Assembly (NCBI RefSeq): GCF_041903755.1
Contig: NZ_JBBWVE010000023.1
Location: 1 to 64,000 of the forward strand
Length of the DNA: 64,000 nt
Direction: 5' to 3'
Source of the DNA: Thiocapsa roseilacustris
GTDB taxonomy: Bacteria; Pseudomonadota; Gammaproteobacteria; Chromatiales; Chromatiaceae
A program made the translations under genes and the position numbers. Position 1 is the first letter of the stretch; each line of letters opens with the position of its first letter. Below, piece after piece: positions 1 to 8,753 of the stretch. Under the pieces are notes generated by a model. The model did not search any database, had not been told where the DNA came from, and saw only the letters and a program-made list of their open reading frames with translations.

Positions 1-66
1 CCGCAACCGCGCCAGTTCGGCATCTTTGCTGTCGGGGCTGTCGGTTGTCGATGGCGGCTTAGGCAT
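1..66 (-). CDS. 5' end of an unidentified gene leaving the window
   Basis: An open frame on the minus strand starts with ATG at 66 and runs off the left edge. Only 22 residues are visible, beginning MPKPPSTTDSPDSKD. A purine-rich stretch lies just upstream. The charged, proline-rich start would fit several families, including transposases, but there is too little to name it. Seen: the frame only; the function is unknown. Confidence 0.25.
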   Translation of the reverse strand, partial: MPKPPSTTDSPDSKDAELARLR

Positions 67-300
67 GTTGCAAACTTACCGCCCCAAGGGGTTGTTTGGC
101 AAGCTGACCTGAACAGTTACTTAAAAGCTAGCCGACCAATACCTCGCCAGGCGATGAGATCTAAACAATCTGCGAATAACCAGGGACGGATCACGTTCAA
201 TCGAACGAACGAGTGAAATAACCGTAGTCTGTCCCTAAGCATCCCTCTGGTTGATCGAGACAAGCATGTTGCAAAGCTTTAGCACTACGAGCGCCCAAGG

Positions 301-726
301 TCAAGGCTGGCGCGGCAACGGGCACTCGAAGCCGAGCCGCTGGTTGGGCGAACTGGTCGGTTCGCTGCTCTTCATAATTGAGCCCCGCTCGTTCTCCGCT
401 TGTATGTCTTCAAAATCTCCGTGCCACAGGTCAAACAGCGGGCCTGCCATCCATCCTTGGACATCCGGGCGGGCATCGAGCCAATCAGTGACCTTGGCGA
501 ACCTCTCTTCCGGATTGTCGGAGGACTTGCCGAGCACGACAACGACGTTGATGTGACTTTCCGACATGCTTCCGCCGCAGAAGCACCCATTCCCTTCGAT
601 CGCTTCGAGAATGAACGCATCCTGAAATTCGTCCGCGCATGCCTTCGTGTTGCGGGTGGCAAGGAGCTGTCGTCCCCACTCGGTGAACTCGCCGAGGTGT
701 TTCTTCTTTCGCAGTCTCTTCTTCAT
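301..726 (-). CDS. yggL: YggL family (DUF469) protein
   Basis: Small protein of 141 residues. Its start (MKKRLRKKKHLGEFTEWG) is the basic opening typical of the YggL/DUF469 family, members of which are reported to bind the 50S ribosomal subunit. The middle holds the family's glycine/cysteine-rich stretch (GNGCFCGG, about residues 45-52) and ends in DLWHGDF. E. coli YggL has about 108 residues; the extra 30 or so residues at the C-terminus (from ERGSIMKSS) are polar and look unstructured. The gene stands alone, with a REP-like inverted repeat and debris upstream of it. Recognition is by family pattern; a ribosome role is inferred only from the family. Confidence 0.8.
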   Translation of the reverse strand: MKKRLRKKKHLGEFTEWGRQLLATRNTKACADEFQDAFILEAIEGNGCFCGGSMSESHINVVVVLGKSSDNPEERFAKVTDWLDARPDVQGWMAGPLFDLWHGDFEDIQAENERGSIMKSSEPTSSPNQRLGFECPLPRQP

Positions 727-851
727 GGCCTTGAACGACAGGTTCGATTCGGAAGGGTCAGGAGCTGAAGGGTCTGCATCGTCTCACCGATTTGATTGGA
801 CTGCGAGCCAGCGCGTTCAAACTGCGGCTCCCGGATGCGCACGAGGGGTTT

Positions 852-911
852 CCGGGGACAGTTTACTCAATTGGGATCGGTCTCATGGTGAATTAGGTAA
901 ACTGTCCCCGG
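852..911. repeat. REP-like inverted repeat pair
   Basis: CCGGGGACAGTTTAC at 852-866 is answered by its exact reverse complement at 897-911, giving 15-bp arms around a 30-bp spacer. The same word recurs near 7866, 7923, 8748 and 9535, all next to the REP-associated transposase. This supports a REP (repetitive extragenic palindrome) family mobilised by that enzyme. It separates yggL from a truncated transporter gene. Confidence 0.8.
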
Positions 912-914
912 AAT

Positions 915-1206
915 TAAGGTCGGCTTCCATCGGGTCGTGACGCGATCCGTTGCCGCTGCAGTCCAGGCCGTCGCGCAGAACAACGAGCTGGCCGCGCGAT
1001 CGGTGACCTGCATGAAGCAGGAAATCCAGCGCATCGCCGATTCGGCAGCCATTCACCAGGCACAACGCCTCGCCGCCGTAGAGCCGAATCGCATCCCGGC
1101 CTACACGATCGAGATCGACATCATCGAGAAGCTCAAGCGGATCTATTATTTTGCCAAACGGATGGCCAAGACGGTTGAGACAGACGAGGAGGAGAGTGCG
1201 TCTTGA
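915..1206 (+). pseudogene. C-terminal fragment of a Na/Pi cotransporter (PhoU-like domain)
   Basis: An open frame gives about 95 residues (RSVAAAVQAVAQNNELAARS... IIEKLKRIYYFAKRMAK) that resemble the helical PhoU-like tail of sodium/phosphate cotransporters, which are over 500 residues long. No upstream transporter domain exists: the frame begins right after the REP-like repeat that ends at 911. The gene therefore looks cut by the repeat, or by a deletion ending there. The family call is from memory of the tail sequence and is moderately sure; the truncation is seen. Confidence 0.5.
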
Positions 1207-1503
1207 CGGGGTGGATGCGTTCCGGCCGATTCGGAATCCCAGGCGCGCGACTCGGGCGGATGTGACCGAAACCGACGTATCGCCGCGGCCTCGCGTGGTA
1301 CTGCGCTGCTCGGTCGAACGGGCTTGTCGGCGCGGGCTTGCATGCGCAGGCTGCGAGGTCTTTGGAGCGCTCAATTCACGCGCCTACGGCAGCGACCAGT
1401 AGGGGTGTTGTCCTCGATCGGTCTGTATGTCGGACATGCCCGACCAGAACTGGCGGATGCCGCCCTGTTTATCACTTTGCTCGAGCATGCTCCGAAACCA
1501 AGC
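1207..1503. other. Intergenic stretch, no gene seen
   Basis: Open frames exist on both strands here, but none resembles a known family or has a convincing ribosome site. The sequence lies between the transporter fragment and the convergent response-regulator gene. No clear terminator hairpin with a T run was found. Confidence 0.4.
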
Positions 1504-2199
1504 TCATTCGTCCCCGGATCCGAAGTCGCTCGACGCGTCGAAGAGACGGACGAGATCCACGACGGTCTCGACCTCAAGCTTCTCCATCGCGTTGTGTCGA
1601 TGCCGCTTGACCGTGCGCAGCCCGATCCCGAGCGCCTCGGCGATCTGAAGGTTGCGTACGCCTTGAGCCACCCGGCGCGCAACCTCGTGCTCCCGCCTGG
1701 TGAGTGTAGCCAGGCGCGCGGCGAGCTCGCAGCGGCGGGCACGTTGGTGGTGCCGCTCGGCACTGACCGCCAGCGCCTTGGCTACTGCATCGAGCAGGGT
1801 CTTGTCGTCCAGCGGCTTGATCAGAAAGTCCACTGCGCCGGCACGAAATGCGCTCACCGCCTCTGGTGCGCCGCTGGCACCGCTCATGAGCAGTATCGGG
1901 ATCTCGTCATACCTCGCCAGGCGTTGTTGGAGTTCCAAGCCGTCGACCTGCGGTAGCCTGACATCGCAGAGTATGCAGCAGGGGCCCGGACAGAGGTCAG
2001 GCTGGTCGGTCAGCCCTTGCAGATACACGAGCGCCGAGTCGTAGGTCTCGCACCTATAGTCCTCGAGTTCGAAGAGCGCCCGCAGGGCAGCGAGGATCTC
2101 GGGGTCGTCGTCGATCACGACGATGCGTCCGCGGTCGTGGCGCACGGCGCGCCGTCGCTCGTCCAGGGTCATCAGCGGGCGAACACTGACTTCATTCAT
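1504..2199 (-). CDS. FixJ/LuxR-type response regulator
   Basis: Protein of 231 residues with an N-terminal receiver domain and a C-terminal LuxR-type helix-turn-helix. The receiver has the acidic pocket (VIDDD, about residues 27-31), the phospho-acceptor aspartate in CDVRLPQVDG, the switch threonine position occupied by serine in LLMSGASG, and the conserved lysine in IKPLD. The C-terminal part (LTRREHEVARRVAQG, then NLQIAEALGIGLRTVKRHR) matches the GerE/LuxR DNA-binding motif. Its ATG overlaps the stop of the histidine kinase gene by four bases, so the two are translated together and form a cognate pair. The stimulus and target genes are unknown; the degenerate neighbourhood gives no hint. 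Confidence 0.88.
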   Translation of the reverse strand: MNEVSVRPLMTLDERRRAVRHDRGRIVVIDDDPEILAALRALFELEDYRCETYDSALVYLQGLTDQPDLCPGPCCILCDVRLPQVDGLELQQRLARYDEIPILLMSGASGAPEAVSAFRAGAVDFLIKPLDDKTLLDAVAKALAVSAERHHQRARRCELAARLATLTRREHEVARRVAQGVRNLQIAEALGIGLRTVKRHRHNAMEKLEVETVVDLVRLFDASSDFGSGDE

Positions 2200-3614
2200 G
2201 GTCGGTCAAGCGTCGGCGGACCGGGGGCGGCCAACGGCAGCCTCAGCTCGGCCAAGGCCCCGCCGTTTGGTGCATTGGACAGACGCAGCTCGCCGCCATG
2301 CTGCTCGGCGATTGTGCGTGAGATCGAAAGGCCCAATCCCAATCCCTCCGGCTTGGTGGTGAAGAACGGCTGACCCGCCAGGCGCTGCGCCTCAGGCGTC
2401 AGCCCAGGACCGCAGTCCTCGACCTCGAGAACGGCCTGCCCCCTGAGTTCCCGCAAGCGGACTGCGACCCCTTGATGGCAATCGCCTGCGGCCTCCAGCG
2501 CATTACGCAGCAGATTGAGCACGATTTGAGAGAGCTGGAGTGGATCGCCAATGACCCTCAGCGGCTGCGAAGGAAGACCGAGGCGCAGTGGAACCCGCCG
2601 GGCACGGGCCTCCGCTGCCACGAGCTCGGCGACCTCCTGAGCCACCTGGGCCAGATCGACGGCCTCGCGACCCGACTCGCCAGGGCGAAGAAGGCTACGA
2701 ATCCGCTCAATGATCCGGCTTGCGCGCTTGGTGTTGTAGACGATCTTGTCGAGATAGTCGAGCGTTTGGGCAGAGTCGACGCGGCCGCTGCCGAGCATGC
2801 GTCGCACGACCTGGGCATTGGTCAGGACCGCAGTCAACGGCTGCTTGAGTTCATGTCCCAGGGACGCCGACAACAGTCCCAGGCTGCGCTGGCGCTCCAG
2901 GTGCGCGATGCGATCGCCAAGCACGCGATTCTCCTCGCCGCGGGCCTGGGCCGCCGCCGCCGCGACCTGCTCCTGGATCAGACGCTCCAGCGCGAGACCC
3001 AGCCAGGCGATATTCAGCAAAATCGCCGCGATCAGCAGGATCAGCGCGAGCATCAGGGCATCGTAGCCCTGCGTCATCAGTTGCGGCGGAAAGTTGCCCA
3101 AGGCCACATTGACCATACGCAGAGCATGGATTGCAGCTATGACCAGATGGACCCCCGCGATCCAGTATGCGCTGCGCTGCCGCTGAATCCGGCCGAGCCG
3201 CCAGGCCCACCAGGCGATCTGGGCGCTGATCAGAATCAACACGCTCATCAGGACATAGAAGCGCAGCTGCTCGCTGTCACCTACGCGCAGCCATTCGTAC
3301 AGGATGAGAAAGCCGAGTAGGAAGAGAAGCGTTCGCTGAACCCGCTCGGGCTCCCCAAGCTCCAGACGGATCGCATGCAGCCTCATCATCGCTGCCGTGA
3401 TTGCAAGCAGACTGGCCAAGGTATAGCCCAGCATGCTCGGCAGCATGGGTCGCAGCGCCAGCAGCAGGAAGGCCACCGTGAGAACCAGACCGGCCCCGCA
3501 CCAAAGATCAAGCGCGAGGGTGCGCTGGCGAAACAGCACCGCCCAGAGCGCGATGGAGATGAAAAAGTTGAGAGCACCGACGAACAGGAAGCCCGTGCCG
3601 GCATCGAAGATCAT
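2196..3614 (-). CDS. Membrane sensor histidine kinase
   Basis: The frame is open from 3842, but the start at 3614 (MIFDAGTGFLFVGALNFF) is preferred because GGCGGAG precedes it and the hydrophobic region begins at once. That gives 472 residues. The first 215 or so form about six or seven membrane helices, followed by a short coiled linker. The dimerisation box (SASLGHELKQPLTAVL) holds the phospho-accepting histidine near residue 255. The N box (GDPLQLSQIVLNLLRNALEA), G1 (EDCGPGL) and G2 (GLGLGLSISRTI) boxes are all intact. The stop overlaps the response-regulator start (ATGA). With no extracytoplasmic or PAS domain, sensing is probably by the membrane helices themselves. The signal is not known. 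Confidence 0.88.
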   Translation of the reverse strand: MIFDAGTGFLFVGALNFFISIALWAVLFRQRTLALDLWCGAGLVLTVAFLLLALRPMLPSMLGYTLASLLAITAAMMRLHAIRLELGEPERVQRTLLFLLGFLILYEWLRVGDSEQLRFYVLMSVLILISAQIAWWAWRLGRIQRQRSAYWIAGVHLVIAAIHALRMVNVALGNFPPQLMTQGYDALMLALILLIAAILLNIAWLGLALERLIQEQVAAAAAQARGEENRVLGDRIAHLERQRSLGLLSASLGHELKQPLTAVLTNAQVVRRMLGSGRVDSAQTLDYLDKIVYNTKRASRIIERIRSLLRPGESGREAVDLAQVAQEVAELVAAEARARRVPLRLGLPSQPLRVIGDPLQLSQIVLNLLRNALEAAGDCHQGVAVRLRELRGQAVLEVEDCGPGLTPEAQRLAGQPFFTTKPEGLGLGLSISRTIAEQHGGELRLSNAPNGGALAELRLPLAAPGPPTLDRP

Positions 3615-3904
3615 CGCTCCGCCTCGCCACCGGGCGGGGCAGGTCGAATGCTGAGCGCCACCACGACCCCGAGGTACACCCCGAGGTGCCCCCGGATGTG
3701 CCCAGGCGCCAGGAGTTTGTCCTGCGTCAATTTCGCTCTTGATTGGCCCTTTGGTGGCATGGTCACGGATTCGCAGTCGTTCTAGGCTCCGAGCAGCGGT
3801 CATCCGATCGGGATCTGCGCCGACTGACGGGCTCGGCGCCACAGATGCCAGGCCGCGGGCAGACCGTGCACAATCTCAACTCACTGTAGCTGATGGAGCT
3901 AGGC

Positions 3905-5662
3905 ATGACCAAGACCGATTCCACCATTCCCCACGGTGATCAGAGCGACGACTGCGCCGAGGATCTCGACAGCACGCAGACCGGATTGACGAGACGCGAG
4001 GCATTGAGGCTCTCGGGATTGGCCTTGGGCAGCTTGGTGTTCGGAGGGACGGCGCTCAAATTGTTTGCCGATGAAATGGAGCAGGGCAATACCTGCCCGG
4101 TGTGTGATCCCTCGGACTGCGAAGATAAGCCACCCTGCGACTGGGGGAATCCCTTAAAGGCGCGCCGGTATCGGTACTTCGAGCAATTACCGCGATTCTT
4201 CCCGTTCAGTTCCAAGACCGCAACGACGATCCAGCCTCTTCATGAAAACGAGATGCGGATCACCTTCATGGGGTCGTCGATCCCGCTGAATCTGCGAAAG
4301 GCACAGCAGATGATGAGCATCTTCGTCGAGATTGGCTGGGACCCCGACACGCAACTGCCGAAAGACCAGTTCGTTTTTGACTGTGGCTCCGGCGTCTGCA
4401 CCAACTACAACACGATGAACGTGGGCCTCGGGCGGATGAACAAGGTGTTCCTCACACACCTGCACGGCGACCACATGAGTGACTTGACCCATATCTATTG
4501 CTTCGGCTCAGCATCCGATCGCAAGTCGCCATTGTTCGTCTGGGGGCCTGGACCTTCGGGTATTAAAAGCCCACCGAGCTCGGAGATTCTCTACGACGAT
4601 GGCACCAACACGTTCTGTCAGCATCTCAGAGCCGCCTGCCGGTGGCATTCGGAAAGCTTCAGCTTTCAAACCACCAGTTACAGAGACTATGTTCCTCCAA
4701 CCAAGGAGCGTTGGGGACTGCCCTGTGACCCGGTCCCTGTCGGCGACGGCAATCCCGAACACGACGATCCGGATAACGACACCTATGCCATGATCCCGAT
4801 CGAGCTGACGGTGCTGGACTATGATCCGAACAACAATGTGGCCTACAACAACAGCGAGACCGGGGTGAAGATCACCTACTTTCCGGTGATTCACGCCCGC
4901 AAGGGATCTATCGGCTACAAGCTGGAATGGCTAACGCCGAGTGGCGAGACCCTGAGCATGATCTTCACGGGCGATACCAAGCCAGAGAAGCTCAGTGTCG
5001 ATGCTGCGTCCAACAACGGTGACGGCGTCGACGTCTTCATCCACGAAATGGGTGCGGCGGCCCAGATCTGGGCCATGAAGAACACCAATGCCAGGACCTT
5101 ACCCGATGAGAACAGCGCTGTGGTCCAGCAAATGCTCATGGTCCAGAACAGCTCCCATAGCCCGCAGGGCGCGTTCGGATATGTCCTCAGTCAAATCAGC
5201 CCCTTGCCACGTTTGACGGTGGCGACGCACTTCCCGACATCAGATGACACCGTGGCCTGCGCGATGAAGAGCGTTCGGCAGCATGTGGATGTTGTGCAGG
5301 GCAATGACCCTCGCTGGATGTTCGAGGCTCCACTCGATAACGGAAAACAAAGACGACACAAGAGCCTTCCTCGGATTACCTGGTCCTTCGACCTCATGGT
5401 GATCTCGGTCACGCCGGAGCAGATCGTCGAGAAAAAAGGCGTGGTCCCGGAAATCGGAAATGTCGCAACCTATCAGCCACCGCCAGGCACGGTGGACGTC
5501 GATGGAAACCCGATACCATATGGATTCAACGCACCCAAATACGGCTATCTCGACGACAACGGCTTCCCTGTCGGTGATCCCTATGCCCAGATCGACACCA
5601 CGACAGAATATTGCCCTTGTGATGAGTATGGAAACTGCAATTACCGCGAAGATGGATATTAA
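3905..5662 (+). CDS. Tat-exported metallo-beta-lactamase-fold hydrolase
   Basis: The start at 3905 (MTKTDSTIPHG) is chosen over 3893 because GGAG sits six bases before it; the protein is 585 residues. A twin-arginine signal (LTRREALRLSG, then a hydrophobic stretch, about residues 30-58) predicts export of the folded protein. The zinc site HLHGDH appears near residue 185, with later ligand regions around VIHARKG, FTGDTKPE and FIHEMG, as in the metallo-beta-lactamase superfamily. Cysteine-rich patches lie just after the signal (CPVCDPSDCEDKPPC) and at the C-terminus (CPCDEYGNC), unusual for the fold and suggesting disulfides or metal. The substrate is unknown. The stop codon lies nine bases before an IS end, so the gene appears intact but has lost its native downstream region. 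Confidence 0.75.
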   Translation: MTKTDSTIPHGDQSDDCAEDLDSTQTGLTRREALRLSGLALGSLVFGGTALKLFADEMEQGNTCPVCDPSDCEDKPPCDWGNPLKARRYRYFEQLPRFFPFSSKTATTIQPLHENEMRITFMGSSIPLNLRKAQQMMSIFVEIGWDPDTQLPKDQFVFDCGSGVCTNYNTMNVGLGRMNKVFLTHLHGDHMSDLTHIYCFGSASDRKSPLFVWGPGPSGIKSPPSSEILYDDGTNTFCQHLRAACRWHSESFSFQTTSYRDYVPPTKERWGLPCDPVPVGDGNPEHDDPDNDTYAMIPIELTVLDYDPNNNVAYNNSETGVKITYFPVIHARKGSIGYKLEWLTPSGETLSMIFTGDTKPEKLSVDAASNNGDGVDVFIHEMGAAAQIWAMKNTNARTLPDENSAVVQQMLMVQNSSHSPQGAFGYVLSQISPLPRLTVATHFPTSDDTVACAMKSVRQHVDVVQGNDPRWMFEAPLDNGKQRRHKSLPRITWSFDLMVISVTPEQIVEKKGVVPEIGNVATYQPPPGTVDVDGNPIPYGFNAPKYGYLDDNGFPVGDPYAQIDTTTEYCPCDEYGNCNYREDGY

Positions 5663-5670
5663 GTATCAAA

Positions 5671-6539
5671 GGGGTCTGACCCTGAAGTATCCCCACAAGT
5701 CCGGCCACCCTACGGTCACGCCGCGAGCAGCGCGTCATGGTCAGTCGATATCCATTGATCGAGCGGTCCGATGGCATCGACCAGCTCGGCGATGGTCGTG
5801 CGGCAGCCCTCCAGCGTCGGCAACAACCGGGCCAGGAACAGTCGCGAGTAGGCGCGGCGCTTGCGGCTGCCCGGTCGCATGCGCTCATGCACGCCTGCGC
5901 GCTCCGCAGCCGTCCCGATCAGCCACAGCAGGATCGCCGCCAAGGAGGCGATCAGCACCAGCACCGTGTACCGGCCTGTGCCGCGCGAGGCACTGCACTC
6001 CAGCCCCTCGCCGACATGCTGGCTCTTCATGTCCCGGAAGCTCAGCTCAATTTGCATGCGCTGACGATAGACCTTCACCAGGCGCTTCGCCGGCCAGTCG
6101 GCGAGGCGCGTCGAGGCCACCAGCAGCCACGGCTCACGGGCATTGCGGGCGGCTTGCAGACTCTTCTTCGAGCGCGCGCGCCGGCCCGAGGCCGTCTTGT
6201 CCCGGCGTCCCTGCTTGGGCTTGCGCACCACGATGATCGGTTCCGCGCTCCCCGGCAGCAGGGCCTTGATCTGCTGCAGGAACCGATGCTGCACCTGCCG
6301 ATTGCCCAGCTTGGCCTGGGGGTGGACCTCCTCGTACAACGTCAGGCTACGACCGCCGACCAGCAGTGGGGCAACACAACGCTGTAGAATCGTCAGGGCA
6401 TGCATGGGCGGTCCTCGGCAGGTTTGGTCGCCCGTTCTGGACCATCAAACCCCCTGCATGTTCCATTCTAACTGAATGTGTGACAATAAATGATTGTTTT
6501 ATAATATTTTTTAGTGTGGATACCTCAGGGTCTGTCCCG
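5671..6539. mobile_element. Internally deleted IS4-family insertion sequence
   Basis: The left end at 5671-5696 (GGGGTCTGACCCTGAAGTAT and following) is matched by the reverse complement of 6514-6539 (GGGACAGACCCTGAGGTATC and following), about 26-bp terminal inverted repeats with a few mismatches. Inside is a shortened transposase gene. The element is about 870 bp, well under the usual size of complete IS4-type elements (about 1.3-1.5 kb), in agreement with an internal deletion. No clear target duplication was found at the flanks. Confidence 0.75.
5716..6405 (-). pseudogene. IS4-family transposase remnant, internally deleted
   Basis: Of about 400 expected residues, 229 remain open. The frame enters at a middle part (VGGRSLTLYEEVHP...NRQVQHRFL) typical of IS4-type DDE transposases. 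It then passes directly from PIIV to a basic stretch (RKPKQGRRDKTASGRRAR), whereas the family has about 80 more residues around its second catalytic aspartate. The C-terminal part with the YREK-like segment (VYRQRMQIELSFRDMKS, catalytic glutamate included) is present. The N-terminal part with the first aspartate is missing. It cannot encode an active enzyme. It lies between the inverted repeats of the element. Confidence 0.75.
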
Positions 6540-6655
6540 GTTTTCCTTATTCTTCTGGCAGCAGATAGAACAACATGTGTCTTACTTGCTTGGGCAAACG
6601 CCATCCTCAGCCGAGCCGGTTGAGCGATAGCGAAACCGGCTTCGGCAGCACACCG

Positions 6656-6955
6656 TTAGACGATTTTGGTAGTACGTCCCCGTTTTTCACGCATCTGGCC
6701 CTGGAGCATGCTGGATATGTAGAGCGGATTGTCCCGCCCCTTGCGCGCGATGGTGGTTTCGGTGTTGCGTGCCCTCGAGGTGCCGTCCGGGGCACGTTTG
6801 GCGCTTGGGCCGAAGCGGGCTTTGGTGGTCGTGAGCAGGTGCTCGCCGATTTCGGTCAGTGCGGGAGAGGGATCGGCGACGGAGGCGGCGAGCTTGTTGA
6901 GCGTGGCCTGGAGGGCGGCGTTGTCCAGGGCGATGGTGTGGCAGGTGCCGGCCAT
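6656..6955 (-). pseudogene. Phage virion morphogenesis protein (Mu gpG-like), truncated
   Basis: The 99-residue frame starts MAGTCHTIALDNAALQATL and continues with ALTEIGEHLLTTTKARFG, the opening of the phage virion morphogenesis family (phage tail S / Mu gpG). Members are about 150 residues long. Here the C-terminal part after LYISSMLQGQ is replaced by a short basic end. It follows the small phage gene with a 20-bp gap. The role in phages is head completion or tail attachment; here it is presumed inactive. Confidence 0.65.
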
Positions 6956-6975
6956 GCGATGTCAGCGACAAGCGC

Positions 6976-7212
6976 TCAGGCAGCCTTGCGCGCCCCGAGC
7001 ACGGCTTCCGGCCTGAACTCGGCTCCAAGGTGCAGTGCGTCCGGGGCAATGCCGGCGACCGCGCACTGCGACAACAATGTCGACAGCGCCTCGTAATACC
7101 CCATCAGGCGCCCGCGGTCGTAGTCCGAGCGGCCGTCTACGGCCTCCGCAGACGCCTTCAGCGACTGCGCGACCTCTTCCAGGACGACCAGCGCGTCTTG
7201 TTGCGTGCTCAT
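6976..7212 (-). CDS. Small Mu-like prophage protein of unknown function
   Basis: A 78-residue, mostly helical protein (MSTQQDALVVLEEVAQSL...). Its start overlaps the stop of the gpF-like gene by four bases (ATGA), which argues that it is a genuine gene of the phage operon. Small proteins of this kind lie between the gpF and gpG genes in Mu-like prophages, but no function is assigned here. It appears complete. Confidence 0.5.
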   Translation of the reverse strand: MSTQQDALVVLEEVAQSLKASAEAVDGRSDYDRGRLMGYYEALSTLLSQCAVAGIAPDALHLGAEFRPEAVLGARKAA

Positions 7213-7859
7213 GGTTGGCGTTCCTCCACAATGCGTTCGAGGATAGCGATCTGCTGCTGAAAGTTGGCGATTTCCTTCGGCCAGTAGGAGCTGACCAGCG
7301 CGGACAAGTGGCGCGTGTCGATACCTGGCTCGACCCAGTCCATAGGCTTCGCGATCTTCTGCCGATGGATGGCGACTTGACGCCGGAGCGACCGGATCGC
7401 CCGGCTGATCTCGCCATCCGATTTGTTCGCATAGTCTTGCAGGAGCCCGGCATGCCGCCCCCCGGACATCGCGATCGCGTAAGCGGATGGCGCCACGACG
7501 CTAAGTATAGCGGATCGCTGAGCGCCTGCCCGCCGCGCCGTCTTGCGCGTCGGCAACGTCGGCCCACCAGGACTCGCCGCCACCGCCTCCAGTAGATCGG
7601 TCGCGATCTGCCACGGCAGCTTCGCGCGCTTGGCCGCCAGCAACCGATTGATCTCGTCCGCTACGCTTGCCCCGGGGGCATAGTTCCACCCCTCGTCGAT
7701 CCCCGTCAGGTCGTCTGGTGCGCTCTGAGCGCGGTCCGGGCCGGACTTGCCCAGGCGCATGAGTTCGCGCTCGGAGACCCCCTCGATCCAGCATTTGCAG
7801 CCCCATCCGTGAGGAGCGCTGTGCGTGGACCACCAAGGATCGTCCGCAATTCCGGGCAA
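7209..7859 (-). pseudogene. Phage head morphogenesis protein (Mu gpF-like), C-terminal part
   Basis: The 216-residue frame opens with DDPWWSTHSAPHGWGCKC, the cysteine-containing core of Mu gpF/SPP1 gp7-type minor head proteins. It then shows GIDEGWNYAPG, which normally follows that core. The N-terminal half is absent: the frame begins where a REP-like sequence ends (7860 onward), so the gene was cut there. The last 70 residues are helical and basic (AIRSLRRQVAIHRQKIAK). The function in phages is capsid assembly; it is not expected to work here. Confidence 0.65.
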
Positions 7860-7932
7860 TTGAATTCCGGGAACAGTTTACCTAATCCCGCTTCAGCAGC
7901 TCAAAGAGGTCACGGCTTGAATTCCGGGGACA
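7860..7932. repeat. REP-like sequences with a copied transposase gene tail
   Basis: AATTCCGGGAACAGTTTACC near 7864-7883 is followed by about 30 bases nearly identical to the 3' end of the REP-associated transposase gene (read on the minus strand, DLFELLKRD and stop, against DLLELLERD at 8754-8783). A second REP half (AATTCCGGGGACA) ends at 7932. The segment is a partial duplicate of the repeat-plus-gene-tail unit. Confidence 0.65.
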
Positions 7933-8747
7933 GTGCGGCCTGGCAAGGCCGCGTGAACTAGCGGGTGGGAATCCCGCCTGGGTAATCGTGCGCCGCGAGC
8001 CCAGTATTGAGCCTTGCGGCGTGGACGGCAACGGACACGTCGATGCGTAGGCACGACAGCAGGCGAGGTGCAAAGGTCACGGGTGGAGCCGACCTTGAAG
8101 GTGTTGAGCCCCGTAAAGAACAGTCGGGAGTGCCGACGGGTTTGTCCCTCCGGCAGGCAACAATCCGTGTCGCGCGATGGCGAGCGGTACGGATACTCCC
8201 CGGGGTCCGAGGCCGTATCGAGCCTGACATCGAGAGCATGCGGTAACCAGGGAGATCCACGCATCGGTCCGCTGGAGGCGGGCACCCGCGAACAAGTTAA
8301 AAGCGAGGACGTGGGCGGCGTTGCGTGGAAGTCGGAGCCATCCATACGAGCGTTGACGCCTGGTCATGCGGGTCGAGCAAAGGGGTGGCGGCCCGAGATA
8401 ACGCGCGGGTGAAACACGGCCCTACACCGTGAGGATTCTGTCCGTGCCAACCATGCTCGTGCGTTTCACGCAGATAGCGTGCCCCGCCCTCCGGGCGGAG
8501 CGCGGAAAGCTCCCCGCCGCGACGGGTGTCGCGTGTGAGGAGTCGGCAGGGCGCCGGATTGCCCCTGTTCCTCTGCGAAAGACTCGGGCTGGGAGCCGGA
8601 TGGTGTAACACTCCAAGTCCGGTTCTGCGAGGAGCCGGGAACGAACCGTCGTATGGCCGAGATCATGTGGCACCGCCGGGAAACCAGGCGGCAAACAGAG
8701 AACACAAACATCAGCCTAACCGACGGCAAGAACCCGGCTTACTCTCC
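7933..8747 (+). mobile_element. Group II intron lacking its reverse transcriptase gene
   Basis: The 5' end GTGCG at 7933 matches the group II consensus, followed by hairpins as in domain I (GCGGCCTGGCAAGGCCGC; GCGGGTGGGAATCCCGC). A domain V-like hairpin, GAGCCGGATG to AGTCCGGTTC, lies at about 8599-8631. No maturase/reverse transcriptase frame of useful length is present, so the intron-encoded protein appears lost. The flanks CCGGGGACA (to 7932) and GTTTACCTAAT (from 8748) join into one REP repeat, showing the insertion site. The 3' end is uncertain: domain VI is not clear and about 115 bases follow domain V, so part of the 3' region may be rearranged. Confidence 0.65.
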
Positions 8748-8753
8748 GTTTAC

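Larger units (their letters stand above)
6656..7859 (-). mobile_element. Mu-like prophage remnant (head morphogenesis segment)
   Basis: Three minus-strand frames in the order gpF-like C-terminus, small protein, gpG-like virion morphogenesis protein reproduce part of a Mu-type head gene block. The upstream side is cut at 7859, where a REP-like sequence begins. The downstream side stops in the middle of the gpG-like protein. No terminase, portal, protease or capsid genes are near, so this is an immobile fragment. Confidence 0.7.

Noticed and set aside
1324..1956. A 210-residue plus-strand frame over the response regulator
   Set aside because: It is the complement of a gene with clear receiver and LuxR motifs.
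7893..8694. Several 80-150 residue frames between the prophage remnant and the transposase
   Set aside because: They lie within the group II intron's structured RNA region and match no protein family; an intron reverse transcriptase was looked for and not found.
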